Source of the DNA: Euperipatoides rowelli
Taxonomy: Eukaryota > Onychophora > Udeonychophora > Euonychophora > Peripatopsidae
NCBI GenBank assembly: GCA_003024985.2
Contig: PXIH01S0056949.1
Length of the DNA stretch: 11,476 bases
Reading direction: 5' to 3' (one strand)
Positions 1 through 8,325 of this stretch are shown piece by piece; position 1 is the stretch's first letter, and every line of letters starts with the position of its first letter. The notes under the pieces are model-generated. The model worked only from the letters and a program-made list of their open reading frames with translations, did not search any database and was not told where the DNA came from. A program made the translations under genes and the position numbers.

Positions 1-609
1 CAAATACTTGAATTTAGCTAGCTGGCCCATGGACTATAATATGCAGTAGATTATTTTGTGTTGAAAAAAAAAAAGAGAAAGCAAATTCCAATAAATTCTG
101 TTTTGTTGGGTGTAATTTCCTTAAAAATAAAACACCCAGCGTACACGTAATTAATTTTACAAATACTGAGTATGTTTTGCATTCAAATTTCTCCTTCATT
201 TTGCTTGTTTTGATATCTGCCACAAAACCAAAGATGATAAAAACATTTCCAAAGAATCAACTAACGTTTGAAAACTTGCCCATTACTCTACAAAAACAAC
301 CAATCATGTTTGATTGTAACACAATTTATGATCATCAGCCTCATTCTTTTAAAAACACCACTAAGTAATAAATAATAAATTATGCTTCAACCCTAATAAT
401 GATCAAGAAGTGTTATAAACCTTTTTATCCTTTTTTTCATTACGAGTCAATCTTTACATTTACAATTTAAATCAAAATATTAAAATTATTAATTAAGTCT
501 CTTATTTAGTAATCAATTTATTAAAGTTTAAAGTTAAAAAACAAAAGTTTAAATATAGAGTACCAATGATAATAATAAACATTATAGATTAGTCTACTAT
601 ACTCTATGG
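1..609. other. AT-rich intergenic DNA, nothing recognised
   Basis: No coding region is supportable here. The short open frames (for example 177-368 on the plus strand and 14-223 on the minus strand) are low-complexity readings of AT-rich DNA rich in Lys, Asn, Phe and Ile, and show no motif. There are several A or T runs and AATAAA/TAATAA strings but no recognisable gene end. The stretch ends where a hAT-like transposon terminus starts at 610. Confidence 0.6.
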
Positions 610-654
610 CAGCGTTTCTCAACCAGGGTTCCACCGCACTTCATTAGGGGTTCC
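610..654 (+). mobile_element. 5' end of a hAT-like (Charlie/MITE type) DNA transposon
   Basis: The segment starts CAGCGTTTCTCAACCAGGG and then carries two GGTTCC-type repeats (about 628-632 and 647-654). This closely resembles the CAGnGTTTCTCAACC termini typical of hAT-superfamily elements and their non-autonomous derivatives, as I remember them. A hAT element would be flanked by an 8-bp target duplication; the left candidate is 602-609 (CTCTATGG). I see no matching right terminus or second copy of this octamer in the window. The N at 655 interrupts the element, so its true length is unknown. Confidence 0.5.
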
Positions 655-655
655 N
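655..655. other. Assembly gap (single N)
   Basis: A single N interrupts the hAT-like terminus. The same kind of single-base N occurs at 1360, 3747, 5862, 6423, 6898 and 10761. These look like contig joins of unknown or negative estimated length rather than base ambiguities, because sequence character changes abruptly at several of them. Confidence 0.7.
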
Positions 656-1258
656 TTCTGGACGAAATATGATAATAAAAAAAAGGCTTATCCAAAATTA
701 CAAGAACGTAAGTTAGAATTTCAGAGAAATTATTTTTGAAATAATCAAATCATCAAAAATAGTGCTCAATAAGAACTAATTTATTGATATTGGAAGAGAA
801 ACCAGGAAACGAACTGCTCTCATTCCCTAAGGCATTCTACTGTTTTTCCGTTAAACAGTTTAACTGTTGAATCAGTCACCATATAAAAACAAAATTTACT
901 TAGATTGCCATGACGAGTATTGGATGGAAATGAAACTTTTAATAATTTCCTGGTTTCAAAAAATAACAACATTAGATCAAAGTTCTCCATTTATATAATA
1001 AATAAAGGGGTGTGGCGGACTATAGAAACAACAGTTTGAGTGTATAAAACTACAGAGTTGAAACAAGAATAATTATTATTGGAATATTAGTCAATATTAA
1101 AAAAAGAACAATGAGTTTTCCAGTTTTTATCCCTTTAAAAAAATTGAAAATTAGGGAATTTAACATTATTGTAACTTTAATTAACTAGCGACTAATTTGA
1201 ACCTATTTAAAAAAAATTGTATTCATTAGCTACTTTCTTAATTTGATATTTTTATTTT
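656..1258. other. Non-coding AT-rich DNA
   Basis: No coding motif, RNA gene or terminal repeat can be recognised. The first part may be the interior of the hAT-like element beginning at 610, but nothing in it can be assigned. Confidence 0.4.
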
Positions 1259-1359
1259 TTATTATTTTTATTATTATCACCATCATAATCCATCATCATG
1301 ATGGTGGTGGGATGGTGGTGATGATGATGGATTATTATTATTACTATTATCGTTATTAT
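1259..1359. repeat. Trinucleotide microsatellite with a palindromic core
   Basis: A TTA/ATT tract passes through an ATC/CAT block and a GGT/GAT block and back to ATT. Bases 1285-1299 and 1321-1335 are perfect 15-bp inverted repeats separated by 21 bases rich in GG doublets (TGGTGGTGGGATGGTGG), so either strand could fold into a hairpin. The tract runs into the single N at 1360, and the repeat or its secondary structure may have broken the assembly there. Confidence 0.8.
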
Positions 1360-1360
1360 N

Positions 1361-2013
1361 TATTTTTTTTATTAAGTTGTGTTATTATTACATGACAAAC
1401 AATGAATCATGATAATTAGTCCTCTACTAGTCATTAAATTCATTGTTTTCCGTATTTATATGAAAACGGTCTCACAAACCGAAGCGGGCATTTAAGTTCA
1501 ATATTTTCAAGCGGGCTCTCTAGGGTTAAATGAATATCCAAATAATTATAAACTTTCAATTGTAAATGATCAATGCCATTTAAAACGAATAAAGTAAAAT
1601 GATTTATTTTTACTGGGAAGGGAAGTTTATATTTTCCCCTTTTTTATGTGTGTGTTTTGTAGAAGGTAATTTCCCCACCTCTAAAATGCTTTAAAATCAA
1701 TAGCGTAAAAAATAAAATTGCCCCAATCCTTTTTTGATGTCTGAACATTTATTTAATATACCCATAAAAGGAGAATATTCCTTATTACAATAACAACAAC
1801 AACAAAAGAAGATAGTCGATCATTATCACTATAATGAAATGTATAAGTTGTTTAACCTAATTCACAAAATAAAAATATTCATTTTCCCATTTTACTTCCT
1901 TAACCAGTAAGATTTCTGTTTACCGTTCTCCCAAGATGTCCGCCATACCAAACGTAACTTACCAACATAATTAGCAGACATATTCATAATTTAAAAATAA
2001 ATTCATAATAATT
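1361..2013. other. Non-coding AT-rich DNA upstream of copy 1
   Basis: No open frame with a recognisable motif is present. The contig bounded by the Ns at 1360 and 3747 starts here and carries all of the first half of copy 1. An ACAA/ACAAC microsatellite-like run lies near 1790-1807. Confidence 0.4.
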
Positions 2014-2101
2014 CAAGATTTTAAAATTATGACCTTATTTTCAACTTATGTGAAAGAGATTTTAAAACAATAATATACAACTATATTCAATGATATCCTA
2101 A
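2014..2101 (+). repeat. Left copy of a direct repeat of about 88 bp abutting the terminal inverted repeat
   Basis: This block matches 10400-10486 in the same orientation, about three quarters identical by eye. The best-conserved part is a run around CAACTTATGTGAAAGA followed by ATTTTAAAACA, and both copies end in CCTAA. The match stops at the first base of the left transposon arm (2102). The right copy begins at the first base after the right arm of copy 2 (10399). It is absent to the left of copy 2 (before 6994), so it is not simply part of the element. Confidence 0.6.
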
Positions 2102-2463
2102 TAGTAAGGGAAAGATAATAATATCTGCCAACTAAATCGTTACCAAATAATTTCTAGACCAATACCAAGGTAAATGTGAGTATTATCATGTATTAAAATG
2201 TTGAATTTCAACTCTTGTGGGAAACCCTGAAAAAAACCAGCTTAAGTTACAGGGTACCGATTAATTAGTTTTGAGAAATCGATGTCTTAAAAACGACCAT
2301 TCAGTAACTTCTGAGGGTGAATGATCTGTGTTTTACCTAATCCGAGATAACTGTGATCATTTATGCTTCACCACAAATTGTTATTTTTTAATGAAAAAAT
2401 TAATTGTACTTTAAAAAAAATTCAAAAAGGAGACCAAAATTTTTCAACTTTCTTGTTTTTCAA
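2102..2463 (+). repeat. Left terminal inverted repeat arm of copy 1
   Basis: The arm is collinear with 6994-7354 (left arm of copy 2) with small differences throughout. Its outer part up to about 2318 is the reverse complement of the right arm of copy 2, roughly 10170-10399. Shared landmarks are TAGTAAGG, the stretch GGGAAACCCTGAAAAAAA, GGGTACCGATTAATTAGTTT and AGAAATCGATGTC. The inner part (about 2320-2463) is present in both left arms but not in the right arms. Confidence 0.85.
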
Positions 2464-3000
2464 GATTTCACACACTACAACTGGAATGGCTGGATGAAGA
2501 GAATTCACGGAGATGATGTTGAGCAGCGCACAAAGATCGTCTTCCTCCCAGTCATTGAATGTGACCATAATGACTGCAACACCATCTTTACCACTCTCAA
2601 AGAGTGCATACGACTCTTCACTGAAAGAGTCACTATAGTGACCTTTGATCTACCAAATTGGCTGAAGGCTGTGGATATCATAACACAGGAAAAACTGCCA
2701 ATAATTGCAAGGCTTGGTAGATTTCACCTGCTGAAGTCATATCTGGGATCAGTGGGTAACATCATGAAAGATTCCGGACTACTAGAGGTGATCCAGTTAA
2801 TCTATCCAGGAAGTATGACAGCCAACCACATCATGGATGGAGGATGTTTTGACAATGCAATCCGTGCTCACCTCATCATTGATGCAGCCATCCATCAGCA
2901 CATCATGAAACTTGATTTCACCAAGGAGGAGCATGGTGACATGAGGACCTTCATGGAGAATGTGGCTGACGTGAAGATGGGAGTGAGACACAGTGTTTGA
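2464..3000 (+). pseudogene. Central transposase-like region, copy 1 (segment 1)
   Basis: This frame reads about 178 residues from DFTHYNWNGWMKRI to a premature stop at 2998-3000. The in-frame extension upstream into 2404-2463 is terminal-arm sequence, so it is not a genuine N-terminus. Visible motifs are VTFDLPNWLKA (Asp codon 2647-2649), RLGRFHLLKSYLG (His codon 2725-2727) and an IYPGS stretch. They match a multi-copy protein family I recall from many invertebrate genomes, where the corresponding motifs are VTFDQPLxxKA and RLGGFHxLMSFLG. The Asp and the GGFH His are plausible parts of a DDE-type transposase core, but that is inference. The second Gly of GGFH is Arg here (AGA, against GGA in copy 2). 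The reading frame is lost between 2984 and 3000. Confidence 0.8.
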
Positions 3001-3445
3001 GCAAAGGTTTGAAGAAACCTTCAAAAGACTCACAGAAGGAGGAAGAACACCTTCACTTTGGGGGCAGTACCACAACATGGTAGATGTGATCAAGGTCTTT
3101 ATCATAACAGAGCAACTTGCAGACCACAACAGGCATTTGTCCTGCATTGTTATCAAGATGCTTGACATTTTTGCCACTGCAGGCCATCATCAATACATCA
3201 AGGGTGCACGGCTGTATTGTCAACTCATGAACAAACTCAAAACTTTGCCTGCATACATGGACACCTTAGAAAGTATCACAGCCCACAAGAACCACATTGT
3301 CCATTACTCAAGCCATGAGCAGTCAGGAAATTGGTGTGATATTTTCATTGAGCAGACATTAATGAAAGAAAGCAACCAAGTGCTGGGTGCTAACCCTCAG
3401 TCACTTTTCAGATGTCAACAAGTGGATGGAGTAAGACATCAGTAA
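2993..3445 (+). pseudogene. Central region, copy 1 (segment 2, shifted frame)
   Basis: The same gene continues in the next frame from FEQRFEETFKRL through TPSLWGQYHNMVDVIKVFI, a GHHQYIKGARLYCQ stretch and WCDIFIEQTLMK. The apparent valine start at 2993 is only where this frame opens; a one-base shift between 2984 and 3000 connects it to the segment before. The recalled family carries equivalent motifs in the same order (TP-LW-QY-MV, then SGHNLYTKSARLYLQ, then IEQVLM). After about residue 135 of this frame the match moves into the third frame (from about 3396), so the last residues before the TAA at 3443-3445 are not gene-derived. No catalytic role can be assigned. Confidence 0.75.
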
Positions 3446-3746
3446 ACATGCTCCTCTCCACAGAGACCTTGCCAAAGCACAGATGAAGTGAGATGCAGAG
3501 GCAGTTAAAGTTTCCCTAAAATGGTTTGAGAAGACCGAGCCATTCGACAATGATCGAGACAAGGAATTTCTCATCTCTTTTTCAACAGAATTCACAAGCA
3601 CAAGAAATGATTCAGTTAATTCTGAGAGAGTGGCTGAAATAGCGCAGGCTCTGCAGATCAAGCTGGATGGACAGTCAGTGACATCAACCATGGATGTGAA
3701 GTCAAAGGTACAAGCCCTGTCATCACTCAGAAAGATTCCAATGATC
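3396..3746 (+). pseudogene. Region between transposase-like core and nuclease, copy 1 (segment 3)
   Basis: A third frame holds the gene from LSHFSDVNKWME to SSLRKIPMI at the contig end. It contains in-frame stops at 3432-3434 (TAA) and 3489-3491 (TGA, where an Arg codon CGA is the likely ancestor). Motifs are HAPLHRDLAKAQMK, SLKWFEKTEPFD and VNSERVAEIAQ, which align in order with the recalled family's HKDxxxAR-ERD, FL--R-PF and VNVD-A--VG. The frame reaches the N at 3747 in phase and continues in phase at 6509 after the duplicated 85 bp. Confidence 0.75.
3662..3746 (+). repeat. 85-bp exact direct repeat, first copy (contig end)
   Basis: These 85 bases are identical to 6424-6508. This copy ends at the N at 3747; the other starts right after the N at 6423. 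The two repeats are therefore the facing ends of two contigs, which is the pattern expected of an unmerged contig overlap. Confidence 0.9.
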
Positions 3747-3747
3747 N

Positions 3748-3775
3748 TTATTATTATCATTATTATACTATTATC

Positions 3776-3807
<32 letters not shown>

Positions 3808-3891
3808 TATTATTATTATTACTATTACTATTACTATTATCATTATTATCATCATCATTATTATCATCATCATTATCATCATCATCATCAT
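3748..3891. repeat. TTA/TCA microsatellite
   Basis: About 144 bases of TTATTA, ACTATT and TCATCA units with interruptions form this tract. It produces open frames of pure Leu/Ile/Ser on one strand and Asn/Asp on the other; neither is a gene. A 17-base run, ACTATTATCGTTATTAT (3767-3783), is shared with the end of the earlier microsatellite at 1343-1359, which lies directly before the N at 1360. Confidence 0.9.
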
Positions 3892-4246
3892 TTAAAACCA
3901 CCTAAAGCATCAACCGGGGGTGGGATATAATGGGAAGATTTAATACATACAGAAATATTAAAATAAAGTTACATAGCTATGTACAACAATTGGCCTAATA
4001 CATCCAAATTTTTAAAAACGAGAGAGACACACAGTAGTCCCCGATATTTTTCACATTTTTTAAGTGAAGAACCCATTTCGGCCTCTCAGGTCTCAACAGC
4101 AGCACTACTAAATTATGGTTTCTTAGAATACCAATCATTTAGATTTAGCATGAGTTAACAGATAACCTGTATTATTGTTGATATTGCTACTGAAATTATT
4201 ATTACAGTTACAACCAGTGCGTACTTGTTAAGGGAAGCTGGTTGGC

Positions 4247-4297
4247 AATGGTGGTAGCTGGGCTAGAGACCCAGTCCTGCCATCACCATTTTTTTTT
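4247..4297 (+). other. Imperfect hairpin followed by nine Ts
   Basis: CTGGG (4258-4262) pairs with CCCAG (4270-4274) around a 7-base loop. After a two-base bulge, GGTAG (4253-4257) pairs with CTGCC (4277-4281), with one G-U pair. The outer bases AATGGTG and CACCATT are also complementary. Nine Ts follow directly (4289-4297). It is more GC-rich than its surroundings. It could be a small structured RNA or SINE fragment with a Pol III-like T stop, or chance. No tRNA cloverleaf can be drawn. Confidence 0.3.
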
Positions 4298-5247
4298 AGT
4301 GCTTTTATCTAAGAAAGCACACAATTCAAATGTAATCTATCTTTGACTTTTGTCCAAACATTTGTATTTTCTTTTCCATTCACACTGCAAAAATAAATAA
4401 CTATTTTTTAAATTAATTCTTAATTATTTTAAGAAATAAAAATATTTGTCATTTAAATGAGAATAAAGAGAGGATGTGTGTTAATGCAAATGACAGACTA
4501 TTTACCTGTAGTACCCTATAGATTAGATTACCAGTGTTAAGAACAATTTGATTTTGATACAGTGATAATAAAAATGATTTAAAGTCAGTCTTTAAATTTT
4601 TCCTGTCCAGGTTTTACAGTAAAATTATTTTCAAAATTATAAATTTATACATTTTGTAGAGATAAAACATGTCAGGCTTTTAGAGTTACTATTATGATCA
4701 ACTTGATAATCACTTTTTTTTTTTGTACAAGCAGTAAACATTAAAAATTGCAAAAACCTTTACATTTTGGAGGACAATCTTAAACTATCCTGGACTTTGA
4801 AAGAAAGTCAATAAAACTAAAGGCTTACATGGTATTCAGGGAGCTGAAATAAAATGCGGCAAAGGAAAATTAAACCTATAAAATAAAAATGAATAATTTC
4901 ATTATTATAAAAACATGAAAATATTTTTCTCGTGAATGCAACTTTTTGTGTTATTTAAATGGTTTAAATTTCAGCATTTTTAAACTATTAGACAAGCTTA
5001 TTTTAAGGATTTATAAGCCTTAAAAACTAGCAGCTTCTCAGGAGCTCTAGCCTTTGACCACAATGGGGCTTTACAAGCAGCCTACTCTACACAAAACACT
5101 TAACTGTTATTGCTCCATATTCAGTTTTTACTAGAGGGTCTTTTAATAAAATGTGCCAAGATTAAGACATCCGACATTAATTAACAAGTGCTGTATTACT
5201 ATATTGTACTATTATTGCTATTACTATTGAGGGTTGAATTACACTTA

Positions 5248-5262
5248 CCCCCCCCCCCCCCC
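5248..5262 (+). repeat. Homopolymer run of 15 C
   Basis: Fifteen consecutive C residues lie in otherwise AT-rich DNA. The length is probably unreliable in short-read data. Confidence 0.9.
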
Positions 5263-6423
5263 TAAAATATAGTTACGATCTGCAGATGTAATGTGTCATT
5301 AATTACATTGTAGGCTATTTAATGTTTGGCTTATTGTTTTAGAGATGAGGTATAGTGAGATACTTCTATTGATTTAGGGTTTGAACTTACTATGAAATTT
5401 ATGTTGGAGTTAGGGTGAATGTGTGGTTAGAGATAGTTTACGAAAATTGTTTCAATAATGAACATCTTGATGGTGGCCACATTTTCCCTATTAAGCAACT
5501 TTGATGAACTCTTGTACATGTTGTCCAACCTGAGAAACATCAAAACTTCAATAAACTGCAAAAATTAAATATCATTAAGTCTTTATTGTACATAATAATG
5601 TCTAAAATAAAACATTCTTCCAGTATTAGTCATCTCGCTTAACTACAAAAAATAATGAATTAGGCTGACAATGACAGATGAAAGAATAAATTTAATAAAA
5701 AAATTTAAAAATGCCAAAAATTATTTTTTACTCATATCTGGGTTTATCATTGTTAATAAATCAAATTTAAGTTGATATTATTTCAAAGTGATGAAAGGGT
5801 GTTAACTAGAATTTTTTTTTTTTCATTCATCATTGTCAACTGAGACAGTGCACCTTTTGCTNGATTTCTGAAATTAATCAAATCAGCATTATATGATCCA
5901 TTTGAAAAAAAAGTAATCTTTAAATTGACTTAACTGTATCAAAATTAACATCAACATTGGAATATTATATTTTATTCATTTTCATCTTCAAATAGCAACA
6001 ATAAAAAAATGATATAGCCTACTATTTGAATTTTGCTCTGCAAGTTCAGCCCTGAATCAGCCAAAATAACAACATATTTGCATAAACACAGACTATGAAC
6101 TTTAGTCTGTCCTTTGTCAACCCCTGGAATTTCTTAGGTCTCCAACATCTGACACAACTAGTTCCAGTATAGATTAAACAAGATAGAACTGAGAGAATAA
6201 ACTTGCAGTACTCTACTCTGAATACCGGTATCTATTTCCTCTGATGACAAACCTTCAGAATGAATCACTGCAGTTGCATAACTGCATTAGAATAATACTT
6301 ATCAATTAAACCAATAAATTTGAGAGATATTTCATAATTAGATAACTCTTTCCAATGAACATTATGTGGTATTACATCAGTAGAGTATAAATGTCGTTTC
6401 TGGCCCAATCCGGGTCTTTTCAN

Positions 6424-6508
6424 GCTGGATGGACAGTCAGTGACATCAACCATGGATGTGAAGTCAAAGGTACAAGCCCTGTCATCACTCAGAAAGATTC
6501 CAATGATC
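6424..6508 (+). repeat. 85-bp exact direct repeat, second copy (contig start)
   Basis: This copy is identical to 3662-3746. It begins immediately after the N at 6423 and continues into the missing downstream part of the same gene. Confidence 0.9.
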
Positions 6509-6897
6509 ATTGAGAAGATTCACTTAGACTCACTGAAGTGTTCAACCAATTGATCATTCTCGCGCAGCGGGATATGACAGTGGTGACAAGCTTACAGTAT
6601 GAACTGACTCCCTTTCCATTGTCTCTGTTTATCAACAGAGATCAGAAGATGAACAAGGCAAAGAAGGCAGACTTTGCAAAGACTAGCCTAAAGTCATTAA
6701 CTGTTCCTCCATTTGACCTCCGTAACCAACCCTGCTGTACCCTGGTGTTTGATGGTGGATGGCTTCTCTACATGGTCAAGTGGGAACAACATCAGACCTG
6801 GAAGGAGATCACTAACAGTTACCTGATCTACGTGCAGTGTCTGGGCCAATGTTCCAAGATCATTGTGGTTTTTGATGGCTACAGAAGATCACCAAAG
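6424..6897 (+). pseudogene. XPG/FEN1-like nuclease N-terminal part, copy 1 (segment 4)
   Basis: The first 85 bases repeat 3662-3746. The frame then continues IEKIHLDSLK until about 6535 and shifts by one base to VFNQLIILAQRDMTV, running to the N at 6898. Two motifs stand out: LVFDGGWLLYMVKW (Asp codon 6751-6753) and IVVFDGYRRSPK (Asp codon 6874-6876), 41 residues apart. They resemble the first two metal-binding Asp motifs of FEN1/XPG nucleases (in FEN1, a DAS-type motif and then a VFDG motif), so I read this as the start of an XPG-type domain. The rest of that domain is missing: beyond the N the sequence (6899-6993) no longer fits the family. The role in transposition is unknown. Confidence 0.7.
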
Positions 6898-6898
6898 N

Positions 6899-6993
6899 AA
6901 TTTATGCTGTCAATAAAAAGAGTTGCGCTCGTTCTAATCATTAAAAAGCTTCCCTTTCACTTTCACGTGCCGTACTTCCCAGAATTCTTCATA
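6899..6993. other. Spacer between copies 1 and 2
   Basis: These 95 bases are not homologous to either element. The open frame from 6538 runs on through them to a stop at 6994-6996, but the added residues do not fit the family and are fortuitous. Confidence 0.5.
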
Positions 6994-7430
6994 TAGTAAG
7001 GAAAAGCTAATAATATCTGCCAACTAAATCGATACCAAATAATTTCTTCACCAATACCAAGGTAAATGTGTGTAATATCATGAATTAAAATGTTGAATTT
7101 CAACTCTTGTGGGAAACCCTGAAAAAAAACCTGTTCAAGTTACAGGCTACCGATTAATTAGTTTTGAGAAATCGATGTCTTAAAAACAGCCCTTCAGTAA
7201 CTTCTGAAGGTGAATAATCTGTGTTTTATCTAATCTGAGATGATTGTGATCATTTATGCTTCATCACAAATTGTTATTTTTTAATGAAAAAATTAATTGT
7301 ACTTAAAAAAATTCAAAATGGCGACCAACATTTTTCAACTTTCTTGCTTTTCAATTGATTTTGGTGAAAGTCATTTCCCAAATAGTTTTTTGGACATTGA
7401 TTTCAAATTTTTCACTAGATTTTGCCTACA
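6994..7430 (+). repeat. Left terminal inverted repeat arm of copy 2
   Basis: The outer part (6994 to about 7212) mirrors the right arm of copy 2. A second matching portion at about 7375-7420 (TAGTTTTTTGGACATTGATTT) mirrors 10100-10160. Between them, about 160 bases (about 7213-7374) have no counterpart in the right arms but are shared with the left arm of copy 1. The inner boundary is approximate. Confidence 0.8.
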
Positions 7431-7469
7431 AAATAAAATAATGGATGAAATTTGCAAAACCATGTACTT

Positions 7470-7497
7470 ACAGTATATGTCATTTTGTGCTTTGCAG
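7470..7497 (+). promoter_or_regulatory. Possible 3' splice site ahead of the start codon
   Basis: The run ATTTTGTGCTTTGCAG ending at 7497 has the pyrimidine-rich AG form of an animal splice acceptor and lies 19 bases before the ATG at 7517. It suggests a 5'-untranslated intron in the ancestral element. No matching donor could be identified with confidence, so this is tentative. Confidence 0.3.
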
Positions 7498-7516
7498 GAC
7501 ATTGCAGTCTACTAAT

Positions 7517-8122
7517 ATGGAAGAAGACATTACTACCCCTAAATTCTACTGCTTCATCTGTGAAGGACCAGAAACACCAGCTCAGTCTCACTCAGGTGAC
7601 TCCACTTTTCTGAAACATGCAGAAACAGTCAGAAATGTTGAATTTGTGGAACATATAAAGGAGGCTCAAATGGAAGGAAAACTTAGGTATGACGTTAGGT
7701 GTAAAAATGATCTGTACAACTTTGTTGAGATCACAAAGAATTCAGCTCAAGCATCTAAGGCAAGGGTAGAATCATCAAAGTTGAAGAGGAGACACACTTT
7801 CCATGACTTTAGTGCATCCACTGCCTCTAATTTCAAAAATTCACAGTCAGTTAACCTCCTGTATAAGAATGTATGCATTCTTTACAACCAACCCGCTCAG
7901 ATGTACAAAAATAATCCGGCAAAAGCTAGAAAGAAATATAGAGTGCCAGATAATTTGACTGCAGATAAACTGAAGGCAAGCTTGCTAAAGACAGCACAGA
8001 CATGCAGGGATGAGTGGGTTGCTGAAGTATTTGTGCACCTGGAAGGGATCATTGACTTGGTAGCAGAAGAAACACTGTACCATTTGCGGTTCAAACTTTT
8101 TTTTGACAGAGGTGACCATTAA
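7517..8122 (+). pseudogene. N-terminal double zinc-module region, copy 2
   Basis: The frame opens upstream, but the ATG at 7517 follows a likely splice acceptor and starts [15 protein letters not shown], so I take it as the start (201 residues to the TAA at 8120-8122). Two similar modules are visible. Module 1 has C12-x-x-C15 and then Y58-D59-V-R-C62 before LYNF. Module 2 has C120-x-x-Y123 and then Y188-H189-L-R-F192 before KLFF, preceded by [13 protein letters not shown]. The recalled family shows CxxC...YHxxC in each. Three of eight ligands appear replaced (H59 to D, C123 to Y, C192 to F). The likely role is DNA or protein binding by the transposon protein. The stop at 8120 is a frame loss; the gene continues in another frame from 8134. 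Confidence 0.75.
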
Positions 8123-8133
8123 TCCAAGACTGA

Positions 8134-8325
8134 AGAGGAAGGGAAAAGGAAGAGAGGACAAAGGAAATTGATGAGGAGAGAGAGAGGGAGTATTTGGTGA
8201 ATTCTGTACTTGAGGATCTATCAGTGATGACAGACCGTAAAAGCAAAATGTCGAGTAATGATCAGGTCATTTTTATGGAGGTTGGGAAAACAATACAGTC
8301 ATGCAGTTTGTTGGAGACAATATAG
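8134..8325 (+). pseudogene. Charged linker region, copy 2 (shifted frame)
   Basis: After a TGA at 8131-8133 this frame reads a Glu/Arg/Lys-rich stretch and then EYLVNSVLEDLSVMTDRKSK and VIFMEVGKTIQS, ending at a TAG (8323-8325). Position and composition fit the linker between the zinc modules and the central domain in the recalled family. The purine-rich beginning could have suffered slippage. The family normally has well over 100 residues between this linker and the NTFHSMG motif. Here only a few separate them, so a further internal deletion near 8290-8335 is likely. Confidence 0.55.

Larger units (their letters stand above)
3892..6422. other. About 2.5 kb of non-coding DNA, possibly misplaced contigs
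   Basis: No coding motif of the transposon family or any other gene is visible on either strand. Contents worth naming are a hairpin with a T run (4247-4297), a 15-base C run (5248-5262) and a single N at 5862. The interval separates two halves of one gene that overlap by 85 identical bases, so it may not truly belong between them. Confidence 0.6.
2102..6897 (+). mobile_element. Transposon copy 1: internally deleted, Academ-like DNA transposon, split by contig joins
   Basis: The copy begins with TAGTAAGGG, the same terminus as copy 2 (6994) and the inverse of the copy 2 right end (10391-10399). Its left arm is followed abruptly by mid-gene sequence at about 2464. Compared with copy 2, about 1.3 kb (equivalent to 7355-8649) is missing, with short matching bases (CAAG/CCAG) at the junction. 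Coding sequence runs to 3746 and resumes at 6509 after a duplicated 85 bp. The interval 3748-6422 shows no element sequence and is probably a scaffold-order artefact or a later insertion. The right end is not seen. The 3' fragment at 10762 could belong to it if copy 2 is nested inside, but this cannot be proven. Confidence 0.7.

Noticed and set aside
177-368. Short plus-strand open frame of 63 codons
   Set aside because: Composition is that of AT-rich DNA, there is no motif, no plausible context and no similarity to the repeated family.
2797-3177. Minus-strand open frame opposite the central gene region
   Set aside because: It is antisense to a recognisable coding region with conserved motifs on the plus strand. 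The same applies to minus-strand frames at 7897-8094, 8984-9190 and 9562-9747.
1790-3891. CRISPR-like regularly spaced repeats
   Set aside because: Repeats here are simple microsatellites without unique spacers, and the sequence is eukaryotic.
3401-3901. Minus-strand open frame rich in Asn and Asp, and the plus-strand Leu/Ile frame at 3630-3905
   Set aside because: The repetitive parts are translations of the TTA/TCA microsatellite. The remainder of the minus-strand frame is the antisense of the transposon pseudogene; the plus-strand start is the real pseudogene running into the repeat across an N.
4241-4290. tRNA gene or tRNA-derived SINE
   Set aside because: No cloverleaf or convincing A and B boxes can be drawn; only a single hairpin is supported.
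6898-6996. Extension of the VFDGY-containing frame beyond the N at 6898
   Set aside because: The frame is open by chance but the residues after the N do not continue the family (a KDxxHxRR-like segment would be expected).
7297-7515. 72-codon open frame before the copy 2 gene
   Set aside because: Nearly all of it lies inside the terminal arm and a probable 5' intron; the related arm of copy 1 does not keep it as a separate frame.
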